DNA of 64,000 bases from Linderina pennispora (GCF_002104995.1 NW_024468253.1:1178001-1242000); one strand, 5' to 3'; shown: positions 9,623 through 20,244, counted from the stretch's first letter. Numbers and translations are program-made. Notes: generated by a model from the letters alone, not told the origin.

Positions 9623-11938
9623 ATGGCCAGCGACACTCTGCGTATTCTACACTTCAATGACGTCTATCATGTGGCGGCCAGCGCCAAGGAGCCGGTTGGC
9701 GGCGCAGCGCGGTTCGGCCACCTGATGCACACGCTCCAGCAAAGCGACACGCCAACGCTAACGCTATTTTCAGGCGACGCGTACTTCCCCAGCCTCGAAA
9801 GCAGCATCTCCCGCGGCGAGCACATGCTCCCTGTACTGAACAAGCTGAAGATCGACGCGGCAGCCTTTGGCAACCACGAGTTCGACCAGGGCATCGAGGT
9901 CCTGGAGGGCCTGGTCCGGCGCAACAACTTCCCCTGGGTGATCAGCAACCTGACCGACAAGGACACAGGCGGGCCGGCGGCCACGGGCAGCGTGACGCAC
10001 CTGGTCAAAGAGGTAGGCGGAATGCGGGTAGGAATCATTGGCATTGTCGAGAAGGAATGGCTTGATACCCTGCCGTGTCTGCCGCCGACGTTCCAGTACC
10101 ACGATTTCATTGCCGAGGCACGGACGATGGCCGAGAAGCTGCGTGATAAGAGCGACCCGGAGATGGCGTGCGATCTGGTCATCTGTCTGTCGCATATGCG
10201 GCTGCCGAACGATATCAAGCTGGCGGATGCCTGCAAGGATGTTGTTGATCTGGTGCTGTCCGGCCACGACCACTTTTACTATCTGGGCTCGGGGATTGAC
10301 TCGTTCCAGGACCCAAGCAAGGACCTGGTGCCGGAGGACAGTGATGACGTGCAGATGCTTGCCAGCTGGCAGAAGGAGCGCAGCCAGCTGGCCGAGGGCG
10401 AGGCAGGCAGGCGGGTGATCAAGAGCGGCACGGATTTCCGCGACCTGAGCGAAATCACGCTGACGCTGGCAAGGCCGGGCGCAGTGAGCAAGGTCGACGT
10501 CGTGCGCCACCGCGTCACAAGGCAGATCGAGGAGGAGAAGGAGATCAGCGAAATGGTAGACAAGATCGAGGCGCACCTCAGCAAGGCCATGGACAAGGTG
10601 GTTGGGTTCACGACCACAACCTGGGATGCCCGCTCGACCGTCTGCCGCACGCAGGAAAGCAACATCGGCAGCCTTTCGGCCGACCTGATGCGGCTGTGCT
10701 ACGCCGAGACCATTGGTGTGCAGATTGGGTTTTTGTGCGGCGGGGCGATCCGCTCCGACAAAGTGTACGAGACCGGGGAGGTCAAGCTGCGCGATATCAT
10801 GGAGATCTTCCCGTTCGACGACCCGGTGGTGGTGGTCAGGCTGACCGGCGACCAGATCAGACGGGCGTTAGAGAACGGCGTCAGCAAGTGGCCGGCGCAG
10901 GAGGGCCGGTTTCCGCAGGTCAGCGGGCTCCGGTTCCAGTTCGACCCGAGGAGGGCGCCCGGCGACCGCGTGGTGTCGATTATGATCACGGCGTCGGCCA
11001 AGGCTGCGGCGAGGGCCGGAAAGCTGGGGATTGCGAGGGACCAGGAGAAGGCCGAGCAGCTGGAGAGACGCACAAAGGATGTGCCGCCGCTGCACCGCGT
11101 GGCCATCAAGAACAGCGCCCTGTCGCGCGAGGACTCGGCCACGTCGCAATCCAGGCGCAGCAGCGACGCGTGGGAGTCCGACACAGACGTGGATTCCGAG
11201 TGCGGCGGCGAAGAAGACGAGCTCTTGGATATGTCGGCCGAGTATATTGTGGCTACGCGCGACTACATGTACCAGGGACACGACGGCTACGAGGCACTGA
11301 ACGAGGGCGAGCTTCTGCTGGACGAAGAAAACGGAATCTCCTTCTCCAACCTCTACCGCCGGTTCTTCCACGGCCTGGCCGTCACCAATGCGCTCAAATT
11401 CAAGCTGCACGGCCATGCGCAGAGCTGCTCGATTGCGCGCCACAAGAGCCTGCAGCCCGAGCAGGAGGAGCAGCCGGCCAAGCAGTCCGAGTGGAAGCGC
11501 CTGATTATCAAGCACGCGGATAACCTCCGGGCTCTGGCAAGAGAGCAGTCCAAGCAGGGGCTGGCCGGCACTATTGCCGAGATCGTGCAGAAATACCACG
11601 ACCGGCTGGCTGCCAAAGCACAGCTGCTCACGCACCGCCGCACTAATGTCGTCAAGGCGCTGCTGTCCAGTGCCGAGCGGCTGCCTAGCGACCAGCAGCC
11701 GCTAAGGGTGGCGCGCACAGCGTTGTTTGGCCATGAGGACACGAGCCGCGTGCCGCTGCCATGTCCCGACGACGAGCGGGTGCCGAGGAACGACGATCTC
11801 GATGGTCTGCTGCCCGGCGTGCCGATTAACCGCAAAGACACCAGGTCATATGCGTCCGAGGAGCTGATTGCGCAGTGGGCGGTTGTGTCGCCAATGGTGG
11901 ATGGGCGGATCACCAACGTGTCGGATCTCAAGCCATAA
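9623..11938 (+). CDS. Cytosolic 5'-nucleotidase/UshA-family metallophosphoesterase
   Basis: A 771-residue two-domain phosphoesterase. The N-terminal metallophosphatase domain has all the metal-ligand motifs: HFNDVYHV (residues 10-17), SGDAYFPS (about 50), GNHEFDQG (about 82), LSHM (about 190) and GHDHF (about 214). The 5'-nucleotidase C domain follows at about 335-470, with RTQESNIGSLSADLMR, LCGGAIRSDKVYETG and FPFDDPVVVVRLTGDQ. There is no signal peptide, which fits the cytosolic fungal branch (like yeast Yhr202w) rather than the secreted enzyme. The last 290 residues are Glu- and Lys-rich and probably helical, without a domain I can name. Substrates are probably nucleotides or other phosphomonoesters, by family only. 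The frame is intact. Confidence 0.85.
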   Translation: MASDTLRILHFNDVYHVAASAKEPVGGAARFGHLMHTLQQSDTPTLTLFSGDAYFPSLESSISRGEHMLPVLNKLKIDAAAFGNHEFDQGIEVLEGLVRRNNFPWVISNLTDKDTGGPAATGSVTHLVKEVGGMRVGIIGIVEKEWLDTLPCLPPTFQYHDFIAEARTMAEKLRDKSDPEMACDLVICLSHMRLPNDIKLADACKDVVDLVLSGHDHFYYLGSGIDSFQDPSKDLVPEDSDDVQMLASWQKERSQLAEGEAGRRVIKSGTDFRDLSEITLTLARPGAVSKVDVVRHRVTRQIEEEKEISEMVDKIEAHLSKAMDKVVGFTTTTWDARSTVCRTQESNIGSLSADLMRLCYAETIGVQIGFLCGGAIRSDKVYETGEVKLRDIMEIFPFDDPVVVVRLTGDQIRRALENGVSKWPAQEGRFPQVSGLRFQFDPRRAPGDRVVSIMITASAKAAARAGKLGIARDQEKAEQLERRTKDVPPLHRVAIKNSALSREDSATSQSRRSSDAWESDTDVDSECGGEEDELLDMSAEYIVATRDYMYQGHDGYEALNEGELLLDEENGISFSNLYRRFFHGLAVTNALKFKLHGHAQSCSIARHKSLQPEQEEQPAKQSEWKRLIIKHADNLRALAREQSKQGLAGTIAEIVQKYHDRLAAKAQLLTHRRTNVVKALLSSAERLPSDQQPLRVARTALFGHEDTSRVPLPCPDDERVPRNDDLDGLLPGVPINRKDTRSYASEELIAQWAVVSPMVDGRITNVSDLKP

Positions 11939-12045
11939 GACCCCAAAGGGCATGGCTGGGCAGGTGGTGCAATTCCGCAGCCACCAAGCTAAAGCCAACT
12001 CATTTCATTTTTCCATTACATTTATTCAGCAAGACAAAAAAAGCC

Positions 12046-13242
12046 ATGGGCCGGGCGGTACGAAACACGCGCATCCCAAGGCACAGCGTGACCTACAAGG
12101 CGCTGAACCAGTTCCGCAACACCACTGTGCACTTGATACACACGCACACGAAGCGCGGCTCCTACGACACCGCCAGCCGACTGCTTCTGTCCACCATCAA
12201 CGGAGCACGCGCGCCCTTGCAGCGAATCTGGCAGCCCTTCCTGGACACGCTCCGGCAGCAGCAGCCAGCACGGTCCCTGGCGCCGTACCTCGACCTGATG
12301 CATACCGTCACGCACACGCAATGGCCACAGCTATGCATGTTTGAGCGCATATTCCTCGAGATTCTCGAGCTCGGGTCGATGCGGCGGGCATACGATATTA
12401 TGACTGTGTTTGTGCAGGAGGCCGGCAGCGGCAGCGCCATGGCCCATGCATTGTATGGGCTTCTGACCGTGAGCCTGCGCGAGGACGAGCTGCAGCTGCG
12501 GACCAAGGTGAAGGGCGATCTGGAGCGAATCCAGGGCTGCCTGCCGCTGGCCAAGGAGGATGTGTGGACCAGCACGAGGTTCACGCTGATGGACGCCGAG
12601 TCACATTTGTTCAGGGCGCTGCAGATCGACCCTGACTGCGATTTCGTCAAGCCGGCGTATGTCCAGGTACTAGTGGCGCTGGGCAGGCAGGAGGATGCCG
12701 AGGCGTTTGTGGCAAAGTGGCTGGAGGATGACCAGAGCTTGCTGGCGCGCCGGGCGGCGATGCAAATGGGCCAGGTGGGCTTGGAGAGCGCGCTGGACTA
12801 CATCCAGGCAGATCCGTTTGCTCTGTCGGCGGACAGATTCAGTGGGATCATCAAAGAGGCCCTGCACAAGCCTGAGGATATCGACCAGGACGTTCTCAAG
12901 AGGATGATCCGGGTGGTCGTTGATGCTATTGATGTGGGCAACAGCCAGGACAAGTTTGCGTGGAAGTGCCTGGCAAGGCTCTTGGCGCACTTTTCGGCAA
13001 CAGATCCATGCGAGCGCGACCGCGCTATAGACGGCGTGTGGGAGTGCTGGATGAGCACGCATCTGTGCTCGCACAGCTTTGTGTTTGGCAAGAAGCCGTC
13101 GCACATGCAGGTGTACAAGGCGGTGTGCCTGAATCACCTGTCGGATCTGTCGCCAGACCACCCAGCCCAGCTCCTGCTCTGCAACAGCAACCTGTCCAGA
13201 AAGCAGCTAAGGTTTGCCAAGCAAAACTTGCAGGAATTGTAG
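12046..13242 (+). CDS. Helical-repeat protein, possibly Pol I factor Rrn11/TAF1A-like
   Basis: A 398-residue, almost wholly alpha-helical protein. The start is ATG 12046 (MGRAVRNTRIPRHSVTY); upstream in-frame sequence runs back into the 3' end of the nucleotidase gene. TPR-like helix pairs recur, for example SYDTASRLLLSTINGARA (about 45), VKPAYVQVLVALGRQEDAEA (about 205) and the Ala/Leu-rich segments after it. The early helix pair with Arg-Gly plus a Tyr/Trp and an acidic or polar residue resembles Rrn11/TAF1A, a TBP-associated Pol I initiation factor, but that link is weak. The frame is intact. Its stop lies 34 bases from the convergent dynein gene. Confidence 0.6.
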   Translation: MGRAVRNTRIPRHSVTYKALNQFRNTTVHLIHTHTKRGSYDTASRLLLSTINGARAPLQRIWQPFLDTLRQQQPARSLAPYLDLMHTVTHTQWPQLCMFERIFLEILELGSMRRAYDIMTVFVQEAGSGSAMAHALYGLLTVSLREDELQLRTKVKGDLERIQGCLPLAKEDVWTSTRFTLMDAESHLFRALQIDPDCDFVKPAYVQVLVALGRQEDAEAFVAKWLEDDQSLLARRAAMQMGQVGLESALDYIQADPFALSADRFSGIIKEALHKPEDIDQDVLKRMIRVVVDAIDVGNSQDKFAWKCLARLLAHFSATDPCERDRAIDGVWECWMSTHLCSHSFVFGKKPSHMQVYKAVCLNHLSDLSPDHPAQLLLCNSNLSRKQLRFAKQNLQEL

Positions 13243-13276
13243 TATTTTTGTTCAACTAGAAACAGTGCCCTTTTTG

Positions 13277-15568
13277 TTACTCCTTGGACCGGTTGAGCTG
13301 GGTCTTCAGGCGCTCAAACTCGGCCTGCACGTCCCTATGTGATCCTGTGGTCGATGCTCTCGTCATCCCTGTGGGTCCCACCTGCCGTGGTGGCTGCTGT
13401 GGCGAGCTCTTGCCGCTATTGCTGGCTGCTGCCGAGGCGACCCCGCCCTTACGGCCCAGCAGACTCTGGAAAAAGCTCGTCAGCTCTTCGTTCGACGAGC
13501 CAGCATCGCCGCTGGCCTGCTTGCTGTGCGACGAGTTGAGCGTCAGCTTGCGCCTGATGGTGCCGTGCTGCGGCTGGTCGCTGGAGGCGACTGGACGGGC
13601 CGCCCGATTGCCAGCATTGCGGCCTAGCGAGCCGCCAATCTCGCCGTCGCGCAGCTGCGACACGGCATTTGCAGGCATTGGTGGCACGCCAGGGGCCTGG
13701 CGGGCACCAGAGGCATTGGGGATGGGGCTGGTGTCGACACTGTCAAAGTCCTCGCCGTCATCAGACACATTGCCGCTGTTGGTCTCCCGCGGCGACGGCA
13801 CATCAATGGCAGTTGACAGCGATGACTCGGCGCTGTGCATGCTGCGCAGCAGGTTGGTCACAAACTTGCTGGATGCACCGCCGCTCGGGTGCGGGCGCAC
13901 ATCGTTGTAGCCGGTCTCCTCTCCCTCCTGCCGCATCTGCTCCTCCTGCTCGACGTACAGGCGCTCCAGGAACGACTGGTCGTCCTCGACAGCCACGTGG
14001 CTCGCCATGCCTGCTGCTGCTGCTGCCACGGCTGCCACAGTGGTGCTGCCGTCGGCATCCCGACCGGTGCGCCGCTTGGGCGCCGACACAACCTCGCCGA
14101 ACATTATCAGCACGCTGTTGTTGGTGTCGGCCGGCTCGGGGTCGCTCTGCATGGCTATTCCAAGCGATGCCGCGTTGTTGGCATCGCTGCTGCTTAGCCG
14201 CACCGGCGCTGTCACCGATGACTCGCGCGTGGCGCGTTCAACAATCGTCTGGTACCGCTGCGCATCAAACTCCCAGGCGCCCTGCACCGCAGCGACGTCG
14301 AATGAATCGCGCAGGTATTTGATCTGGGCAACCGAGTCCCAGCCCGAAGGCACAAACACCACGTCGCGGTCAACCACACTGGCACGCAGCCGGAATGGGT
14401 ACTTTGTCAGGGCAGCCGAGCTCTGTGCAGCCGCCGGAGCACTGGTTGTGGCCGTAGAGCCTGCTCTTGCCCGTGCGCTATCTACCGTAGGCTCGACTGC
14501 CATATCAACGTCCATTTTGCTTGTTTCATCGTCTGCTGGTGACTCGCCCAGCTGTGTCTCCTCGCCATCAGCACTGGCTGTGGCCAGTGTCGTGGGTGTG
14601 CTTAGCAGCCGATGCACCAGGTAATGGTAGAGCGTCGAGAAGGTCGTCGGGTTATGCGTCGACGTGTAGATCAGCGCTGCTCCGAACCGGAGGCAGATCG
14701 CACGCAGAATCTGCTGGATGTAATCAAAGTCCTCCTCCTTGAATGCACGCTCGCGCTCCAACACTGCCATCGAGTCGGCCTTTGTGCACACGACGACCAG
14801 CGGCAGGCCAAGATTCTCCTCCAGCACACCCTTGGCTAGCGGCAGCAGCACATCGACGGCCTTTGCTGCCAACTTCTGCGTGCCTGCCAGCGCTTCTCCG
14901 CTGGGCTCTGCCGGTTCCACATACTCCTGCAGAAACCGCTCCAGCCGCTCGCGGCACTCATCCACTGTGGCCTTGCCCAATGTCCACCCGCTTGCGCCCT
15001 TGTTCGACGCTGCCTCGCGCCCGCCCGTGTCCTTGCACACGCACTCGATTGCCTCCCCAAGCACATTGCACCAGCGCAGAAGCGACTTGACGAACCGCCA
15101 GGGCTTCGACCAGTCGAGCACAATCACCGCTGCCGAGTCGCCAAACGACCGTGCGTCCAGCACATACTTTAGCAGCTCGCGGTCTGTCGTGCGATCCGAG
15201 GCGAGCTGGAAAATGCCGAGCCGTGCAATTGTCTCCTCGTTGTCCTCGTCGCGCACATCCATGTACGAATACGACAGTGCGAGGTCGTGTTTGCTCAGCG
15301 TCACCAGCGTTTCGATCTCGCTGAGGGGATCGTTTGTGCCGATTGCTGTGGAGACAGTGGTGCTATCCTGCCCGTTGCCCGTCTGCGGGTGCAGCGATGC
15401 TTGGAATAGCTGCGAGACGACATTGGTCTTTCCACAGTTTGAGTCGCCCAGCACCAGCACTGTCTTTGCCGCCACTGCCTTTGACGAGCCCACCTGCTGC
15501 AGAGCCGACTCCCACAGGTTCTCCGTGTCGCCGCTTTCATCAGTCTTCGGATGTGAATTGCTTGACAT
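13277..15568 (-). CDS. Cytoplasmic dynein 1 light intermediate chain
   Basis: A 763-residue dynein light intermediate chain, which holds the dynein heavy chain through a GTPase-like fold and links it to cargo adaptors through its C-terminus. The P-loop GDSNCGKT lies at residues 41-48. A second conserved block, SAAVIVLDWSKPWRFVKSLL, follows at about 140-160, and LPLVVVCTKADSMAVLE at about 270 is the NKxD-like base-recognition position (here TKAD). FSTLYHYLVHRLL completes the domain. The C-terminal half is Ser/Ala/Gly-rich and disordered, with a short helix near EELTSFFQSLLGRK that could be the adaptor-binding helix. The start is ATG 15568; an upstream in-frame ATG at 15673 would add a poly-Lys leader coded by a T-run and is unlikely. 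The frame is intact. Confidence 0.9.
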   Translation of the reverse strand: MSSNSHPKTDESGDTENLWESALQQVGSSKAVAAKTVLVLGDSNCGKTNVVSQLFQASLHPQTGNGQDSTTVSTAIGTNDPLSEIETLVTLSKHDLALSYSYMDVRDEDNEETIARLGIFQLASDRTTDRELLKYVLDARSFGDSAAVIVLDWSKPWRFVKSLLRWCNVLGEAIECVCKDTGGREAASNKGASGWTLGKATVDECRERLERFLQEYVEPAEPSGEALAGTQKLAAKAVDVLLPLAKGVLEENLGLPLVVVCTKADSMAVLERERAFKEEDFDYIQQILRAICLRFGAALIYTSTHNPTTFSTLYHYLVHRLLSTPTTLATASADGEETQLGESPADDETSKMDVDMAVEPTVDSARARAGSTATTSAPAAAQSSAALTKYPFRLRASVVDRDVVFVPSGWDSVAQIKYLRDSFDVAAVQGAWEFDAQRYQTIVERATRESSVTAPVRLSSSDANNAASLGIAMQSDPEPADTNNSVLIMFGEVVSAPKRRTGRDADGSTTVAAVAAAAAGMASHVAVEDDQSFLERLYVEQEEQMRQEGEETGYNDVRPHPSGGASSKFVTNLLRSMHSAESSLSTAIDVPSPRETNSGNVSDDGEDFDSVDTSPIPNASGARQAPGVPPMPANAVSQLRDGEIGGSLGRNAGNRAARPVASSDQPQHGTIRRKLTLNSSHSKQASGDAGSSNEELTSFFQSLLGRKGGVASAAASNSGKSSPQQPPRQVGPTGMTRASTTGSHRDVQAEFERLKTQLNRSKE

Positions 15569-16025
15569 TTGGCTGCTGCGAGAAGGTTGTTTTTTTTTTT
15601 TTTGTATGTGCGCTAGTGTTTTGGAATCTGTAAAAGGGGCAACAATGCGTGCCTTCAAAGTATAGTGTGTCAATCTGCCTCTACCACCAGCGATTATAAA
15701 CAGGAATTATAGTGGGAGGGCCAAAAGAGCTTTGAAATGCGACTCTCCCTCTGGCTGGGCTTTAACGAAACACACAATTTGACTACAGTGGTTGAAAAAG
15801 GCAAACATGAGGGGTGTTTCCATCACTGGCCAAATGAAAACATGGCGATTGGTGGCTCGGCTTGCCCTCAGCCCTCGCAGCCCAAGCCGGCTTAGGGCCA
15901 GCAGCAGGTATAAATATCTGCGCGCCGGTCCTTGCCTGTTATCTCCAATCTTTTCTACCCCCTCCATGTCATTTTTCTCTACTGCCGCTCTTAAATTAAT
16001 TCCCTCCTACAGACACACAGCCACC
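15569..16025. other. Divergent promoter region, dynein LIC / RKI1
   Basis: A 457-base spacer between two divergent genes. It contains a T-run just upstream of the dynein start and the RKI1 TATA box. No gene is supported. Confidence 0.6.
15909..15916 (+). promoter_or_regulatory. TATA box of RKI1
   Basis: TATAAATA lies 110 bases before the RKI1 ATG, followed by a pyrimidine-rich leader, as expected for a strongly expressed fungal gene. Confidence 0.6.
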
Positions 16026-17228
16026 ATGAGCACTCTCAGCCTTGTTGAACAAGCCAAGCGCAGCGCCGCCTTTGCCGCCGTTGACAAGCACGTCACCCCG
16101 TCTGTCCGCGTCCTGGGCGTTGGCAGTGGATCGACCGTCGTCTACGCTGCCGAGCGCCTGCTTGAGCTCAAGAACGAGGGCAAGCTGCACCCCGAGCTGC
16201 AGTGCGTGCCTACCAGCTTCCAGTCGAAGCAGCTTATTAACGAGGCTGGCCTGCGCGCCGCCGACCTGGATGAGTATGTCTGCCTTGCATATCAGTCACT
16301 TGCGCACGAGACTTTCCTACACATGGCTGCTTTCGCCCTGTGTTATATGCGAAGGGTGTTGCTAATTCAGTTTTCTTTGTAGCTTGGTCGATGCCGACCC
16401 GTCGTCTACCACCTACACTGCCATCGACGTTACTATTGATGGCGCCGACGAGGTAAGTACTGGCTTGCTGATGAAAAGCCCTGTGCCCCTGGCCAGCAGG
16501 CAATTATGAAATCCGTCTTATTTCTTCCAACCGATCTGTGTGGTCAATGCTCGCCTTCCTGATCCAGCCCTCTGGGATATAAAAGGGAACCCCCTGCTCG
16601 AGTCCAGTGAGAAAAGCTCACGCACTGTCTTTTACCTCCTGTTCTCCAGCAAATCACGCGATAAGGCGCGTGCAAGCGACAAAGCATCGCCTCACTGATC
16701 TCGCTTTCCATATAGGTCGATGCTGAGCTGAATGCCATCAAGGGCGGCGGTGGCGCGCACCTGCGCGAGAAGCTGGTGGCCAATGCCTCGGCAAAGCTGG
16801 TTCTGATTGCGGACTACCGCAAGAACTCGCAGGTTCTTGGCCAGAACTGGGACAAGGGCATTCCAGTTGAGGTCTCGCCTATCGCCTGGCAGACCATCAA
16901 GCGCCAGCTCGAGCGCCTGGTGCCGCGGTCGCGTGCTCTGGGCGTCCTGGCCACATCCGATGCCTTTGAGCTCAACCACCCGGTCGCCACGCTGCGCAAT
17001 GCGGTGCGCAAGGCCGGCCCTGTTGTCACGGACAACGGCAACTTCATTCTGGATGTCCATGTCGGTAGGATTCATGATCCGGTTGCGGTTGAGCAGCTGA
17101 TTAAGATGGTTCCTGGCGTCGTCGAGGTTGGCGTGTTCAGCCGGATGGCATGCGAAGCGTGGTTCGGCAACGAGGATGGGTCGGTCAGCATGCGTATCCC
17201 GCAGTCGGAGACCAAGAAGAAGGACTAG
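16026..17228 (+). CDS. RKI1: Ribose-5-phosphate isomerase A, three exons
   Basis: Interconverts ribose 5-phosphate and ribulose 5-phosphate in the pentose phosphate pathway. Exons are 16026-16273, 16383-16452 and 16716-17228, giving 276 residues. Intron 1 (109 nt) has a GTATGT donor, a GCTAATTC branch point and a TAG acceptor. Intron 2 (263 nt) has GTAAGT and TAG. Splicing joins GLRAADLDD to LVDADPSS and IDGADE to VDAELNAIKGGGGAH. Family motifs are the phosphate loop GVGSGSTVVYAAERL, DGADEVD, KGGGGAHLREKL with the catalytic Lys and Glu, and DNGNFILDV. The donor at 16274 is chosen because the phase-0 GT one codon later (16277) gives a stop. Intron 2 is oddly long for this genome. Confidence 0.93.
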
Positions 17229-17361
17229 CTTTTCTACTGACACCTGCTTTGTTTTTCTTTTGTCCCATTTATCTCAATTGCTTCCATCACATTTATGTCC
17301 CTGGTCTTTTTTCGCCACCAGCCCGTGCCTTCAATGTACTCCCAATAAGCAACACCTTATC

Positions 17362-18438
17362 ATGTTTATTCGCCCCCATATATCTGCATCTGTCACACAT
17401 GCACGGCTGACGCTCTCCGAGCTCGGCTATGCCTTTGACTCGACCAACGGCACTCTGCTCAACACCACCACCGGCGGGCGCTACGAATTTGAGGTATACC
17501 CAGGCAACAAGAAACGCAACCTCAAGCTCTACAACATGCTCGCAGATGCCGCCTCCCGCCATGTCACTGAGCTGCTTACCAGCGACGAGATCGGTATGCA
17601 GGCGATCGCCGTGCCCGAAGAATCGCTTGCGCACACCAGTATTTTTATCACACCCGGCGCCCTCGAGTGCGCCAATCTGGTGGTCCTCTGCACTGGCCAT
17701 GGCCCGCGCCCGGGAGTCTGGGCGTGGAACGTGCTGGTAAAAGAAGGGCTGCGCGCCGGCAGCCTGATCCCGTACATCCAGGCGCTGCATGCCCAGGGGT
17801 ATGGCGTGCTGGTCATGAACCCAAATGAGAACATTGTTGCGGCAGACGGGCAGCCCGAGACCTATGCAAACATTGAATCGCTAGGGAAGACTACCGAGAT
17901 TCGCGGCAACGAGACCCCTGATGAGCACGTCGGATATGTGTGGTCACGCTTTCTCCGTGATAACCATGCGGCAAAGAACATCGCATTTGTGTGCTACAAC
18001 ACAGCTGGCATCTCGGTAGCGAACCTGCTGAAATACGATTTCGACAGGTTTGTGCAGAAATGCGTCGGCATTGCGTTCATTGACTCAGTGCATTCGTCGT
18101 TCCAGATGACCGCTCAGCAAATGGTGTGGCTTGCTCATATGGCCAAGCAGTGGGAGACCTCGGTAGAGCCGGCAGACGAGCCGATTGAGAATCCCAACAT
18201 CGGGTGTCCAGCAGTGTCCTCCGGGAATGACCTGGAGATGCGCGAGATGACACCGTTTTTATGCAAAGACTCGGTTGTTGACTTTTTGGACGAGAAGTTC
18301 CAGGCGGGCCATATAAACGAAGCAGTGATGGTGGCTGAGGCTAATGAGATCGAAATGGCCGGTGTCGAGCTGGTTGATAGCATCCAGGATGCTAACCAGC
18401 AGGCTGGCGATGAGGGACACTCAGGGTGGGCGATGTAG
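17362..18438 (+). CDS. ARB2/FAM172-domain protein
   Basis: A 358-residue protein with an ARB2 domain, an alpha/beta-hydrolase-like fold found in fission yeast Arb2 (Argonaute siRNA chaperone complex), in Clr3-type deacetylases and in animal FAM172A. Recognisable blocks are LVVLCTGHGPRPGVWAWNVL (about 110-130), GSLIPYIQALHAQGYGVLVM (about 138-157) ending in NPNEN, and FVCYNTAGISVANLL. The nucleophile position reads CYNTAGI rather than a hydrolase GxSxG, so catalysis is doubtful. The start is ATG 17362 (MFIRPHISASV), after the RKI1 stop at 17228. The frame is intact. A heterochromatin or RNAi role is only a family inference. Confidence 0.82.
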   Translation: MFIRPHISASVTHARLTLSELGYAFDSTNGTLLNTTTGGRYEFEVYPGNKKRNLKLYNMLADAASRHVTELLTSDEIGMQAIAVPEESLAHTSIFITPGALECANLVVLCTGHGPRPGVWAWNVLVKEGLRAGSLIPYIQALHAQGYGVLVMNPNENIVAADGQPETYANIESLGKTTEIRGNETPDEHVGYVWSRFLRDNHAAKNIAFVCYNTAGISVANLLKYDFDRFVQKCVGIAFIDSVHSSFQMTAQQMVWLAHMAKQWETSVEPADEPIENPNIGCPAVSSGNDLEMREMTPFLCKDSVVDFLDEKFQAGHINEAVMVAEANEIEMAGVELVDSIQDANQQAGDEGHSGWAM

Positions 18439-18604
18439 CAGCATTTTCCATGACCCCCAGGCAGCTGGTGCACAAATGGCTAGAAAATACATTTGAAGCG
18501 TATCCAAAAACGGGCATAGCGCAGCATTCTGCTGTATATATGATGTACATAGATGAGGAGCAATTGCATTATCGAGCGAACGGATTGAAAGACAATACAT
18601 CCTT

Positions 18605-20244
18605 TCAAGGCAGGTCGCACCTGCCCGGGTTGCGAGCGCACCACAGGGGCTGCATGGGCTCGGCGTTGACACCACGGCCAACCATGCGGTAGCGCTGCTC
18701 GTGCAGGCGCGAAGCAACCTCGCCAGTGGTGCGGACATGGCCGCTGGCGTCCTTCTTTCCGGACCAGCCGGTCTCAGCCATAGCGGCAGCACGGGGCCAG
18801 GCGCGCGGGTCGAACGAGTGCTCGTCGGTCTGCTCGGACCAGATAGCGACCTCAGTGCCGAGAACCAGCTTCTGCTTGGCCGGGTCGGTGATGTTGGCCA
18901 GAACATCGTAGTTGTAGACGTGCATCCAGGTCTTGAAGGGGTCGCACCACGAGTTGCCGTCCCAGTTCGGCAGCCAGGCACCGTGGCCGCAGTCAAGGTA
19001 CAGCGACTGGTAGTCGGACGAGACGGCGCGGTAGCCACGGTTGACGGTGTTGGGGACCGAGGCAGAGTCAATCCAGGTCTGGACGATGGTGTCCTTGGGG
19101 GCATCGAACGGGATGATGGAACAGGGTCTCCTCCCAGGTGAAGGCAGTCTTCTTCAGGTCCTTGCCAACATAGTTGTGCAGCTTGCCGTACCAGCTGAGA
19201 AGCAGGCTCTCGACAGTCTCGTTCTTGTTGGCAGCCAGGTGCTTCTGGACATCGGGGTCAGTCTCCCAGCAGCGCATGTTGACCTCATCACCACCAACAT
19301 GGATGACGTTGTCAGGGAACAGAGCAGCGTACTCCTTGAAGATCTTCTTGGCGAACTCAATCGAGCCATCCTTGGCAATGTTGAGCTGACCGCTGGGCGG
19401 CTCAGCAGCATACTTGTCCCAGCCAGGCTGCACGTCCAGGCACGACATGATCTCCGGGTGCGACAGGCCGACAGCGTAGGTGTGGCCCGGAACATCGAAC
19501 TCAGGGATAACGCGGATACCACGGTTCTTGGCGTACTGGACGATATCCTTGATGTCCTTGTACGAGTACAGCTGCTTGTCGGAGTACGCAGCCCTTCTGG
19601 TGCAGCTCGGGGTAGGTCTTGGACTCAATGCCCCACGACTGCGAGTCAACAATGTGCCAGTGCAGCACGTTCAGCTTGTTGTATGACATGGCATCAAGCG
19701 TGTGCTTGACTGCGTCAACCGAGTACCAGTTGCGCGAGGTATCGAACAGGACACCACGGTGGGGGAACGCCGGCGCATCCTTGATGCTGATCGGCGTGTT
19801 GACCACAACCTTGCTGTTCCCAGTTCGAGGAAACGAGCTGCGAGAACGTCTCGAGACCACGCACCACACCGTACGGCGACTTGGCCTTGAGCGAGGCCTT
19901 GCCGTCTGACAGGCACGTCCAGAGTGTAGGACTCATCGGTCTCGAGGCCGAGCGCCTCGTCGGTGCTCTCGACCGAGACAACCAGGACCCTGGAAGTTAC
20001 CCTGGGTCTTCAGCACGCCGCGCTTGTAGTCAACAGGGGCCAGGAACGACTCGCTGTTGATGATGTTGCGGTAGCGCTCGACCGCATCGCGCACAACAGG
20101 GCTGGACTGGCCCTGCACCTGGATATCAACCCACCAGACCTGGCTGTTGGACTTGCCCTCTGTGTGCGAGGTAGGGATGGGCCACAGACCGAAGACGGAC
20201 GGAATGGCGGCGAGAAGGCCGATGGCAGAAGCAGTGATCTTCAT
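18605..20244 (-). CDS. Secreted beta-N-acetylhexosaminidase, GH20
   Basis: Cleaves terminal N-acetylhexosamine, typically from chitin oligomers. It starts with a signal peptide, [19 protein letters not shown]. Next come the GH20b-like domain with [13 protein letters not shown], then the catalytic barrel: [46 protein letters not shown], the catalytic Asp-Glu in [12 protein letters not shown], and a C-terminal [16 protein letters not shown]. Frames shift by +1 near 19989, 19911, 19819, 19593 and 19119. Each is explained by one doubled base, and the joined product is full length at about 540 residues. A TATA box lies 126 bases upstream. The gene runs tail to tail with the ARB2 gene. Confidence 0.92.
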
